From the NCBI GenBank assembly GCA_035282865.1, contig DATEVB010000109.1, forward strand, positions 1-5,900: a stretch of DNA of 5,900 nt, given 5' to 3'. The notes beneath the pieces are model-generated. The model had not been told where the DNA came from, did no database searches, and worked only from the letters and a program-made list of their open reading frames with translations. Of the stretch, positions 1 through 5,381 are shown piece by piece (position 1 is the stretch's first letter; the number at the start of each line of letters is the position of its first letter). The translations under genes and the position numbers were made by a program. The DNA comes from UBA4744 sp035282865 (GTDB taxonomy: Bacteria > Actinomycetota > Acidimicrobiia > Spongiisociales > UBA4744).

Positions 1-640
1 CGTCGGCGCAGCGCGCCGAGACGAGGGGGTACATGGCTTCGAGGTCGTCGAGGGTGATGTCGATCCCGGGGTACTCGCCCTCATAGGCCGGATCGAAGAA
101 CGGGAGCTCGGGGTTTCGTCGGGCGATCTCGATGATGAGCATCCCCATCTGGGTGCCCCAGTCGCCGAAGTGAACATCCCCAAGCGTGTCGTGGCCGAGG
201 AATCGGGCTATGCGTTTGAGCGAATCGCCGATGATGGTTGCCCGCAGGTGTCCGGCGTGCATTTCCTTGGCGACGTTGGGGCCGCCGTAGTCCACCAGTA
301 CCCTGAGCGGCCGGATCTCCGGCACCCCGAGCCGAGGGTCATCGGCTACCAGCTGCATCTCTCCTGCCAGGAATTCGTCGGTCAGGCTGATGTTGATGAA
401 TCCGGGTCCGGCCACGGAGAGCACGGCGAAACGACCGTCTCCCTGTACCCGATCGACGATGACCTGGGCAATCTCCCGCGGTGGTCTCCCGGCCGTCTTG
501 GCGGCCGGCAGCGCTCCGTTACATTGGAACTGCCCCAGATCGGGCCGTTGCGAGACGGCCACAGTGCCGAGCGCCCGGTCGAGGCCGGCCCGCTCGAAGG
601 CGTCACCGAAGATTCGATTGAGATCGTTGAGAAGGGACAT
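1..640 (-). CDS. argS: Arginyl-tRNA synthetase, N-terminal part (runs off left edge)
   Basis: Class I aminoacyl-tRNA synthetase that charges tRNA-Arg with arginine using ATP, in the cytoplasm. Translating the minus strand from the ATG at 640 gives 213 uninterrupted residues to the window edge; a full ArgRS is usually about 550-590 residues, so the tRNA-binding C-terminal part lies outside. Residues about 5-90 fit the N-terminal additional domain of ArgRS (DLGQFQCNGALPAAK, then GPGFINISL). Residues 117-133 carry the diagnostic start of the catalytic domain, DYGGPNVAKEMHAGHLR, in which HAGH (128-131) is the HIGH-type ATP-binding motif, followed by IIGDSLKRIARFLGH and HFGDWGTQMG. The ATG is chosen because no in-frame start lies in the roughly 40 bases above it; it has no good Shine-Dalgarno sequence (AGGAAG is about 20 bases upstream), so a leaderless message is possible. 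The identification is from motif recognition and is very secure. Confidence 0.96.
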   Translation of the reverse strand, partial: MSLLNDLNRIFGDAFERAGLDRALGTVAVSQRPDLGQFQCNGALPAAKTAGRPPREIAQVIVDRVQGDGRFAVLSVAGPGFINISLTDEFLAGEMQLVADDPRLGVPEIRPLRVLVDYGGPNVAKEMHAGHLRATIIGDSLKRIARFLGHDTLGDVHFGDWGTQMGMLIIEIARRNPELPFFDPAYEGEYPGIDITLDDLEAMYPLVSARCAD

Positions 641-680
641 GTGCTGCCGTTGTCGGGACTTCCTGCAGGATAGGCTGCCG
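641..680. promoter_or_regulatory. Short divergent intergenic region with a 10-bp palindrome
   Basis: Forty bases separate the divergent starts of argS (640, minus) and the small TOBE ORF (681, plus). They contain a perfect palindrome, TCCTGCAGGA, at 661-670, flanked by two direct copies of GCTGCCG at 643-649 and 674-680. No convincing -35/-10 pair is visible on either strand. The AGGA at 667-670 sits 10 bases before the plus-strand ATG and may simply be its ribosome binding site. A regulatory role is a guess from position and symmetry only. Confidence 0.25.
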
Positions 681-998
681 ATGCACCGTCTCCGGACGAT
701 GGCCGTGGTCGCCGGGCAGCCGGAGCCGGTGAAGGTGGAGGGCTCGGCGGTGGCGCCCGGTCGGGGACCGGTGCTCGTCCATCCCAGCCGGGCGGAGCTG
801 GGAGGTGATCTGCCCGGCCGGGTGACCCACGTGTGGTACCGCGGTCCCTACCGCGACTACCGGCTGGACAGGGCGGCCGGGCTCGTCGAGATACGTCGCG
901 CCGGCGCGCCCGTCGCCCGATCGGGAGAGCGGATCAATTGGAGCCTCCGCCGCGTGTGGTCGGTCCCCGACGGTGCACCCGGAAACGCCCATGTCTGA
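681..998 (+). CDS. Orphan TOBE-like domain protein, probable remnant of an ABC transporter ATPase
   Basis: A 105-residue ORF from ATG 681 to TGA 996-998, with AGGA 10 bases upstream. About 84 percent of its codons end in G or C, as expected for real coding sequence here. The pattern is that of the C-terminal TOBE domain of ABC transporter ATP-binding subunits of the iron/thiamine/sugar importer type: VLVHPSRAEL (residues about 32-41) in the place of the usual 'VRPE' strand, then LPGRVTHVWYRGPYRDYRLD (45-64), a strand VEIRRAG, and a closing GERINWSLRRVWSVPDG. In those proteins the domain helps dimerise the ATPase and modulates transport. Here the whole ATPase part (Walker A, signature, Walker B) is missing, because the sequence immediately upstream is argS on the other strand. 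It is therefore either a 5'-deleted remnant or a free-standing small regulatory or binding protein. An intact frame and a plausible ribosome binding site argue against old decay. The TOBE assignment is by eye and moderately sure; function is unknown. An ATG at 699 is an alternative start. Confidence 0.55.
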   Translation: MHRLRTMAVVAGQPEPVKVEGSAVAPGRGPVLVHPSRAELGGDLPGRVTHVWYRGPYRDYRLDRAAGLVEIRRAGAPVARSGERINWSLRRVWSVPDGAPGNAHV

Positions 999-1031
999 CC
1001 GGGATGTGACCCCCGGTCTTCTCACCTAGTG

Positions 1032-1056
1032 GATCCTTGCCCCCGGCCAAGGGATC
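1032..1056 (+). terminator. Candidate hairpin after the TOBE ORF
   Basis: GATCC-TTG (1032-1039) can pair with CAA-GGGATC (1048-1056), giving an 8-bp stem with one bulged G (1051) and an 8-base loop rich in C. It begins 33 bases after the TOBE ORF stop. There is no following run of T, so if it stops transcription it is not a classical intrinsic terminator. Weak evidence. Confidence 0.25.
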
Positions 1057-1138
1057 GGACCGGCCTTCGATGGATCCACAGCCAACCTCGGACCGCGACC
1101 TTATGCTTCAGACTTCAAACTGCGAGCGTTGGCGGCCG

Positions 1139-1143
1139 GGAGG
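1139..1143 (+). promoter_or_regulatory. Ribosome binding site that fixes the GTG start at 1151
   Basis: GGAGG lies 7 bases before GTG 1151. This is the best Shine-Dalgarno match in the area, and it places the start directly before a basic-hydrophobic membrane anchor (KWVRRILTG...). The upstream in-frame ATG at 1037 has no such site and would add 38 non-conserved residues ahead of the anchor. Confidence 0.75.
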
Positions 1144-1150
1144 TGGGAGC

Positions 1151-2227
1151 GTGAAGTGGGTACGGAGGATCTTGACCGGTTTGCTGGCGGTGGTCGTGGT
1201 GCTGGTGGCCGCCGTGTGGCTCACCACCTTCCATCCCCGCTCCGTTCGAGCCGAGGCAGTCACCTGCCCCGAGAACGCTCCCTCCCTGCAGCCGGGACAG
1301 TCACTCGAGGTGATGTCCTGGAACGTTCAGTACATGGCCGGCAAGGGGTATGTCTTCTGGTACGACCTCTTCGATGAGTCGGGTCCCGATGAACGGCCTT
1401 CCCCGTTGGCGATCACGGCCACCTTCGAGGAGGTGGCTCGCGTCATCACCGAAGAGTCGCCCGACGTGATCTTGCTCCAGGAAGTCGATGACGGGGCTTC
1501 CCGAACCGATAGAGAGGACCAGCTCGCCCGCCTCCTCGGCATGCTGCCGGATGACTACGCCTGCTCCGCCAGCGCCCTGTACTGGAAAGCTCTCTTCGTG
1601 CCCCATCCCCGCATCATGGGCTCGGCCGGGATGAAGCTGTCGACCATCTCCCGATACCGGATCGACGCCGCCACCCGGCACCAGTTGGCGATCATGCCCT
1701 CCGATCCGCTCACCCGGCAGTTCAACTTCCGGCGGGCGATCCTGGAAGTCCGTATCCCGGTGGCGGGCGGCGCCGAATTGGTTGCGCTCAACACTCACCT
1801 CGACGCCTTTGCGCAGGGCACCGACACGATGCAACAGCAGGTGGCGCTGGCCAAGGGGTTGCTGGACGACCTCAGCCGGGCGGGGAATCCGTGGGTGATC
1901 GGTGGGGATTTCAACCTGCTGCCTCCCGGGCCGCAGTACGAAAACCTGCCTCCCGATCAGCGCGTCTACTATGCCGCAAATAGCGAGCTGGCGGTTCTGA
2001 CCGACGCCTACCCATCGGTACCCTCACTGGAAGAGGCCAACGGCACGGACGCAGCCGCCTGGTCAACGCATTACCCGAACGATCCTGCGGTCGCGGGACC
2101 GGACCGGACCATCGACTTCCTGTTCTTCAGCCCGGTCCTGGAATTGGGGGATCACTTCGTTCGCAATGCCGACACGCAGGCGATCTCAGATCACCTACCG
2201 GTGGTTGCCAGGCTTTCGCTACCGTGA
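1151..2227 (+). CDS. Membrane-anchored endonuclease/exonuclease/phosphatase (EEP) family hydrolase
   Basis: A 358-residue protein of the EEP (DNase I-like / exonuclease III-like / sphingomyelinase-like) fold, which hydrolyses phosphodiester or phosphate monoester bonds with divalent metal. Residues 2-6 are basic and 7-24 form one hydrophobic segment, so it is a membrane anchor or uncleaved signal with the catalytic domain outside the cytoplasm. The two cysteines of that domain, C39 and C138, could form a disulfide, which fits export. The motifs appear in family order: MSWNVQ (N58), ILLQEVDDG (metal-binding E111), LNTHLDAF (H216, D218), IGGDFNLLP (D253, N255), RTIDFLFF (D322) and ISDHLPV (D347, catalytic-type H348). 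All the key catalytic residues are present, so it should be active. Substrate cannot be read from sequence: nucleic acid, phospholipid head group and inositol phosphate are all known in the family. It stands alone, 152 bp after the TOBE ORF and convergent with the hydrolase gene downstream. The start is GTG, set by GGAGG at 1139-1143. No clear promoter is seen in 999-1150; TATGCT at 1102-1107 is only a weak -10 candidate. Confidence 0.88.
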   Translation: MKWVRRILTGLLAVVVVLVAAVWLTTFHPRSVRAEAVTCPENAPSLQPGQSLEVMSWNVQYMAGKGYVFWYDLFDESGPDERPSPLAITATFEEVARVITEESPDVILLQEVDDGASRTDREDQLARLLGMLPDDYACSASALYWKALFVPHPRIMGSAGMKLSTISRYRIDAATRHQLAIMPSDPLTRQFNFRRAILEVRIPVAGGAELVALNTHLDAFAQGTDTMQQQVALAKGLLDDLSRAGNPWVIGGDFNLLPPGPQYENLPPDQRVYYAANSELAVLTDAYPSVPSLEEANGTDAAAWSTHYPNDPAVAGPDRTIDFLFFSPVLELGDHFVRNADTQAISDHLPVVARLSLP

Positions 2228-2242
2228 GCTCTGAGGCCTGAC

Positions 2243-2286
2243 CCCATCGTTTCGTCGTGGACCGGACGGCTGGTACGAACGATGGG
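2243..2286. terminator. Inverted repeat between convergent genes, candidate two-way terminator
   Basis: CCCATCGTT (2243-2251) plus CGT (2253-2255) pairs with ACG (2275-2277) plus AACGATGGG (2278-2286), a 12-bp stem with one bulged T at 2252 and a 19-base loop. It starts 16 bases after the EEP gene stop (TGA ending at 2227) and lies 111 bases past the stop of the oppositely oriented hydrolase gene. No T-run follows on either strand, so it may be a hairpin-only or factor-assisted terminator, or an mRNA 3'-end stabiliser. The pairing is seen in the sequence; the role is inferred from position. Confidence 0.5.
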
Positions 2287-2323
2287 CCGCCCGGAAGCCC
2301 CCCGTCATACCGCCCGCCGGCGC

Positions 2324-2339
2324 CACACCAAAAGGTGCG
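2324..2339 (-). terminator. Small hairpin downstream of the alpha/beta hydrolase gene
   Basis: On the minus strand CGCACC-TTTT-GGTGTG forms a 6-bp stem, including one G-U pair, with a TTTT loop. It lies about 57 bases past the hydrolase stop and just before a very GC-rich stretch. It is short and has no T-tail, so it may be chance. Apart from this and the larger inverted repeat at 2243-2286, nothing else is evident in the 2228-2396 gap. Confidence 0.2.
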
Positions 2340-2396
2340 TACGACCTGGGAGGGCGCGTGCCTCTACCTACCGCAGCTCTGACTCGGTATCTGGAT

Positions 2397-3293
2397 CTAT
2401 TTCAAATGCCGGTCGAGGTACTCGATGACGTAGGCGATCGCCTCGCGTTGCACGTCGTTTACCTCGTAGTCGCCGTCTTCGCCGCGCATTGGATAGATAT
2501 ATCCGTGGAGGTCGTGGTCGTACGACACCCACTCAACGTCCTTGCCGGCCTCGGCCAGCAGCTCGTAGTTCAGGCGGAAGATACCCTGCAGCTCGTCGGT
2601 CTCCCGTCCCATCACGAGGATGGGCGTCCGGATGCCCGCGATTCGCGCCGAGGCAACCTCGAGGTCGATGCGCCGACGAACGTTCTCGACCTCCCTCATC
2701 AACATCGACTCGATGTTGCGGAGTCGGGTCTCCTCATTGACGAAGGCGGTGTCGTCTGGAGTCAATGCCAGGTACTCGTGAGATGCAGGCTCACTGGCGA
2801 CGGCGACTGCAGCACCGTGGTATTCGGACGTGATTTTCATGACCATCTCGCCCCCGTGGCTCATGCCAACGAGTCCCACCCGGTCGGCGTCGACAAAGGG
2901 CAGTTCCTTGACGAAGTCGATGATGGCGATCTCGTCCTCGTACTCGAGTGGCGAGCGGTTGAAGAGCTCCCGGCCCTGACGCATGTCCCGGACGAGCGGC
3001 CCGCCGTTGTTGTAGCCGAGTTCGACCTCGGTCCGGTAGCGGAGCCAGGCGCAGGCATAACCTGCCTCGACCAGGCGGTCCATGATGTAGCCACGGTGGG
3101 CGCATGCCTTGCGGATCCAGGCCATGCCCTCTCCACCATTACCGGAGGCGAGAAGCACGATGGGAAAGGGCCCATCCCCTTGTGGCTTACGGAGCCCGAT
3201 CGGAGCGTACAAGCCGTCCCACACTTCGACGTACATCAGGTGCACGTTGTGTCCGGCGATCGATTCGATGATCTCGACCCGTTCCGGGTCCAT
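2397..3293 (-). CDS. Alpha/beta hydrolase (dienelactone hydrolase / prolyl oligopeptidase-like)
   Basis: A cytoplasmic serine hydrolase of the alpha/beta fold, 298 residues from the ATG at 3293. Evidence for the fold: PFPIVLLASGNGGEG (about 43-57), whose SGNGG is in the oxyanion-hole position; the nucleophile elbow VGMSHGGE, with Ser145; GRETDELQ, in which Asp233 is the likely acid; and HDLHGYIY, with catalytic His263 in the usual HG(F/Y) context. A charged, helical, cap-like insert (about residues 186-220, rich in R and E) precedes the acid strand. No signal peptide is seen. The start at 3293 is preferred because AAAGGA stands 8 bases upstream; an in-frame ATG at 3326 would add 11 residues, but GAGGG there abuts the codon with no spacing. 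The gene follows the E1 gene by 45 bp (12 bp with the longer start) and is probably co-transcribed. Its reaction is unknown; ester, thioester or peptide substrates are all possible. The place in a branched-chain amino acid cluster hints at acyl metabolism but does not prove it. Confidence 0.85.
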   Translation of the reverse strand: MDPERVEIIESIAGHNVHLMYVEVWDGLYAPIGLRKPQGDGPFPIVLLASGNGGEGMAWIRKACAHRGYIMDRLVEAGYACAWLRYRTEVELGYNNGGPLVRDMRQGRELFNRSPLEYEDEIAIIDFVKELPFVDADRVGLVGMSHGGEMVMKITSEYHGAAVAVASEPASHEYLALTPDDTAFVNEETRLRNIESMLMREVENVRRRIDLEVASARIAGIRTPILVMGRETDELQGIFRLNYELLAEAGKDVEWVSYDHDLHGYIYPMRGEDGDYEVNDVQREAIAYVIEYLDRHLK

Positions 3294-3301
3294 TGGCGCG
3301 A

Positions 3302-3307
3302 TCCTTT
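3302..3307 (-). promoter_or_regulatory. Ribosome binding site deciding the hydrolase start
   Basis: On the minus strand AAAGGA occupies 3307-3302 and leaves 8 bases before the ATG at 3293. It favours this start over the longer one at 3326, which has no well-spaced Shine-Dalgarno sequence. Confidence 0.55.
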
Positions 3308-3338
3308 CGGCCGGCTCCCATGACATCCCTCGAAGTTC

Positions 3339-5381
3339 TCAGTACTTCGCCAGTTCCAGTGCGTGGCGCACGATGCCTTCGGTGTTGGGCATCACCATCT
3401 CTTCCAGTTTGGAGGCGAACGGGAAGGTCGGCACGTCGGGGGTGGCGTACCTGCGCACGGGAGCGTCGAGCAGTTCGAAGCCCTTGTCCGATGCCTGGGC
3501 GGCGATCTCTGCCCCGAACCCCACAAACTCGTTGTCTTCGTGGACGATCAGCAAACGGCCCGTCTTGGCGAGTGAAGCCTCCACCGTCGGCCAATCGAGA
3601 GGCTTGATCGAGCGGAGGTCGACCACTTCAGCCGATAAGCCCTGCTCGGCGAGAATGTCGGCGGCCTCGAGCGAGTAGTAGGACATGGTCCCGTACGCGA
3701 CGATGGTCAGGTCGGTGCCCGCCCGGCGGACTGCGGCCCGGCCGAGCGGGACACGGTAGTCGCCGGCTGGATACGGTCCCTTGGCCAGGCGGTACAGCTT
3801 CTTGGGTTCGAGAAACAGGACGGGATCGGGATCCTCGATCGACGAAACCAGCAAACCCTTGGCGTCGGCCGGTGTCGAAGGTACCACCACCTTGAGACCG
3901 GGCACGTGCGCGTAGAACGCCTCGATTGACTGCGAGTGGTAGAGCGCACCGTGTATCCCTCCCCCGTAGGGAGCCCGGATCACCATCGGACATTGCCAGT
4001 CGCCGTCGGAGCGGTAGTGGATCCGGGCGACCTCAGACACGATCTGGTCGAAGGCGGGGTGGATGAAATCGGCGAACTGGATCTCGGGTATCGGGATCTT
4101 TCCGGCCGCGGCCAACCCTACGCCGATACCGATGATGAGAGCTTCGGCCAGTGGCGTGTTGAAACAGCGGTCCTTGCCGAACACCTCGGTGATGCCCTTG
4201 GTTGCCTTGAAGGCGCCACCCTTCGGGTCCGCTATGTCCTCTCCGAAGATCATTGCCTCGGGATGGGCGGCCATCATCTCGTGCAGTGTCTGGTTGATGG
4301 CGGTGATGAGGTTGACCTCTTCACCGGCCGGGTCGGCTTCAACGCTGGTGACCGGATCACGCGGCGTTATGGGCAGCGCATAGACTCGAGCCAGTGGATC
4401 GTCGCCGGCCGGAGCCGCTTCGGCCTGGCGCACCGCGGCGGCCAAGTCATCGGTGATGTCCGACTCCATCTGCTCCTCGAGCGTTTCGCTCAGTAACCGG
4501 GTCTCGATCAGATACTGCTTGAGGAGTATGAGCGGGTCCCGGCGCCGCCACGATTCGACTTCTTCGCGGGTGCGGTACAGCTTGTCGTCGTCATCAGACG
4601 TGTGGGCGTAGTAGCGGTAGGTTTTCGCTTCGATCAGGGTCGGCCCGTCGCCGCGCCGGGCCCGGTCGACCGCTTCACGGGCGATGGCATACACGGCCAG
4701 CGGGTCGTTGCCGTCGACCGCCACGCCGTGCATGCCGTATCCCAGGGCCCGATCGGCGACCTGGCCGGCCACCTCCTCGGCGACCGGAACGGAGATGGCG
4801 TACTGGTTGTTCTCGATGACGACGATCAGCGGCAAGCGATGGATCCCGGCGAAGTTCATTGCCTCGTGCCAGTCACCTTCCGAGGTCGAGCCCTCACCGC
4901 CGTAGACGATGACTGCCCCCGGCCCGCCGTCCTTCTGGATGGCGTAGGCGATTCCGGCCGCATGCGGGTACTGGGTGGCTATCGGAGAGGAGTGGGAGAA
5001 CATGCGGCTTTTCCGCAGCGACCAGTGATTGGGCATTTGCCGCCCTCCACTGGTCGGGTCCGACTTCCTGGAGAAGACCCCCAGGAAGATGTCGAGGGGG
5101 CGGAATCCCCACCCCAGCACAACGCCGACGTCGCGGTAATACGGCAGACACCAGTCCGTGTCCGGATCCATCGCCATGATGCTGGCGACCTGTGCACCCT
5201 CATGCCCCGACGACGACACCACAAACGGGGCGCGCCCCTGCCGGTTCAGTGCCCACATCCGGTCGTCGATCCGCCGGGCTTCGAGCATGGTCCGGTACAT
5301 CGCCAGGACTTGCTCGTCCGAAAGGCCCAGGTGGCGGTGATCCTCCTTCAGCTCCGCTGCCTCCACCGACGCTCCCCTCAC
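3339..5381 (-). CDS. Fused 2-oxoacid dehydrogenase E1 alpha-beta, likely branched-chain (BCKDH)
   Basis: Thiamine-diphosphate enzyme that decarboxylates a 2-oxoacid and transfers the acyl group to lipoyl-E2; 680 residues, both E1 halves in one chain. The alpha half covers about 1-330: YRTMLEARRIDDRM, SSGHEGAQV, YYRDVGVVLGWG, GGRQMPNHW, then the ThDP/Mg motif from GEGSTSEGD (162-170) to ENNQYAIS, and the loop AHTSDDDD (259-266), which corresponds to the phosphorylation-loop region of E1 alpha. A linker of about 25 residues (about 330-355; DPLARVYALPITPRDP at its start) leads to the beta half: NLITAINQTLHEMM, GEDIADPKGGAF, NTPLAEALIIG (Glu413, the ThDP-activating position), QFADFIHPAFDQI, GALYHSQSIEAFYAHVPGLK (active-site His482) and VDLRSIKPLDW. 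Usual separate subunits are about 330-400 and 325-340 residues, so both are complete. The start GTG overlaps the upstream dehydrogenase stop as GTGA (5378-5381). A second GTG at 5366 has a better ribosome binding site and would remove 5 residues. The leucine dehydrogenase neighbour supports branched-chain rather than pyruvate substrates; no E2 or E3 gene is in the window. Confidence 0.9.
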   Translation of the reverse strand: MRGASVEAAELKEDHRHLGLSDEQVLAMYRTMLEARRIDDRMWALNRQGRAPFVVSSSGHEGAQVASIMAMDPDTDWCLPYYRDVGVVLGWGFRPLDIFLGVFSRKSDPTSGGRQMPNHWSLRKSRMFSHSSPIATQYPHAAGIAYAIQKDGGPGAVIVYGGEGSTSEGDWHEAMNFAGIHRLPLIVVIENNQYAISVPVAEEVAGQVADRALGYGMHGVAVDGNDPLAVYAIAREAVDRARRGDGPTLIEAKTYRYYAHTSDDDDKLYRTREEVESWRRRDPLILLKQYLIETRLLSETLEEQMESDITDDLAAAVRQAEAAPAGDDPLARVYALPITPRDPVTSVEADPAGEEVNLITAINQTLHEMMAAHPEAMIFGEDIADPKGGAFKATKGITEVFGKDRCFNTPLAEALIIGIGVGLAAAGKIPIPEIQFADFIHPAFDQIVSEVARIHYRSDGDWQCPMVIRAPYGGGIHGALYHSQSIEAFYAHVPGLKVVVPSTPADAKGLLVSSIEDPDPVLFLEPKKLYRLAKGPYPAGDYRVPLGRAAVRRAGTDLTIVAYGTMSYYSLEAADILAEQGLSAEVVDLRSIKPLDWPTVEASLAKTGRLLIVHEDNEFVGFGAEIAAQASDKGFELLDAPVRRYATPDVPTFPFASKLEEMVMPNTEGIVRHALELAKY
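5372..5377 (-). promoter_or_regulatory. Shine-Dalgarno sequence inside the start of the E1 gene
   Basis: On the minus strand GGGGAG occupies 5377-5372, 5 bases before an in-frame GTG at 5366. It makes 5366 a serious rival to the GTG at 5381, whose nearest purine-rich sites are GGAAG 10 bases away and GGA 2 bases away. Either way, translation would be coupled to the end of the dehydrogenase gene. Confidence 0.45.

Noticed and set aside
170..673. Plus-strand ORF opposite argS
   Set aside because: The minus strand reads as arginyl-tRNA synthetase with the HAGH motif, and the plus translation has no family features.
390..680. Upstream extension of the TOBE ORF to an ATG at 390
   Set aside because: The added 97 residues are the antisense of argS and do not resemble an ABC ATPase. 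The ATG at 681 has its own AGGA and starts where the coding match begins.
603..1025. Minus-strand ORF of 140 codons opposite the TOBE ORF
   Set aside because: It is in a different frame from argS, overlaps the argS start, and its translation shows no recognisable fold; the plus frame has TOBE-like features and strong G/C third-position bias.
1031..1077. Two GGATCC copies at 1031-1036 and 1072-1077 as a possible repeat pair
   Set aside because: Six-base palindromes recur by chance in GC-rich DNA, and there is no longer shared sequence around them.
1037..1150. Upstream start for the EEP-family protein
   Set aside because: It would place 38 polar residues before the membrane anchor and lacks a ribosome binding site; GTG 1151 has GGAGG at the right distance.
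2358..3323. Long plus-strand ORF (321 codons) opposite the alpha/beta hydrolase
   Set aside because: It mirrors the hydrolase gene almost exactly. The minus-strand frame shows a complete catalytic triad, while the plus frame shows no recognisable motif. Long antisense frames are common in GC-rich coding DNA.
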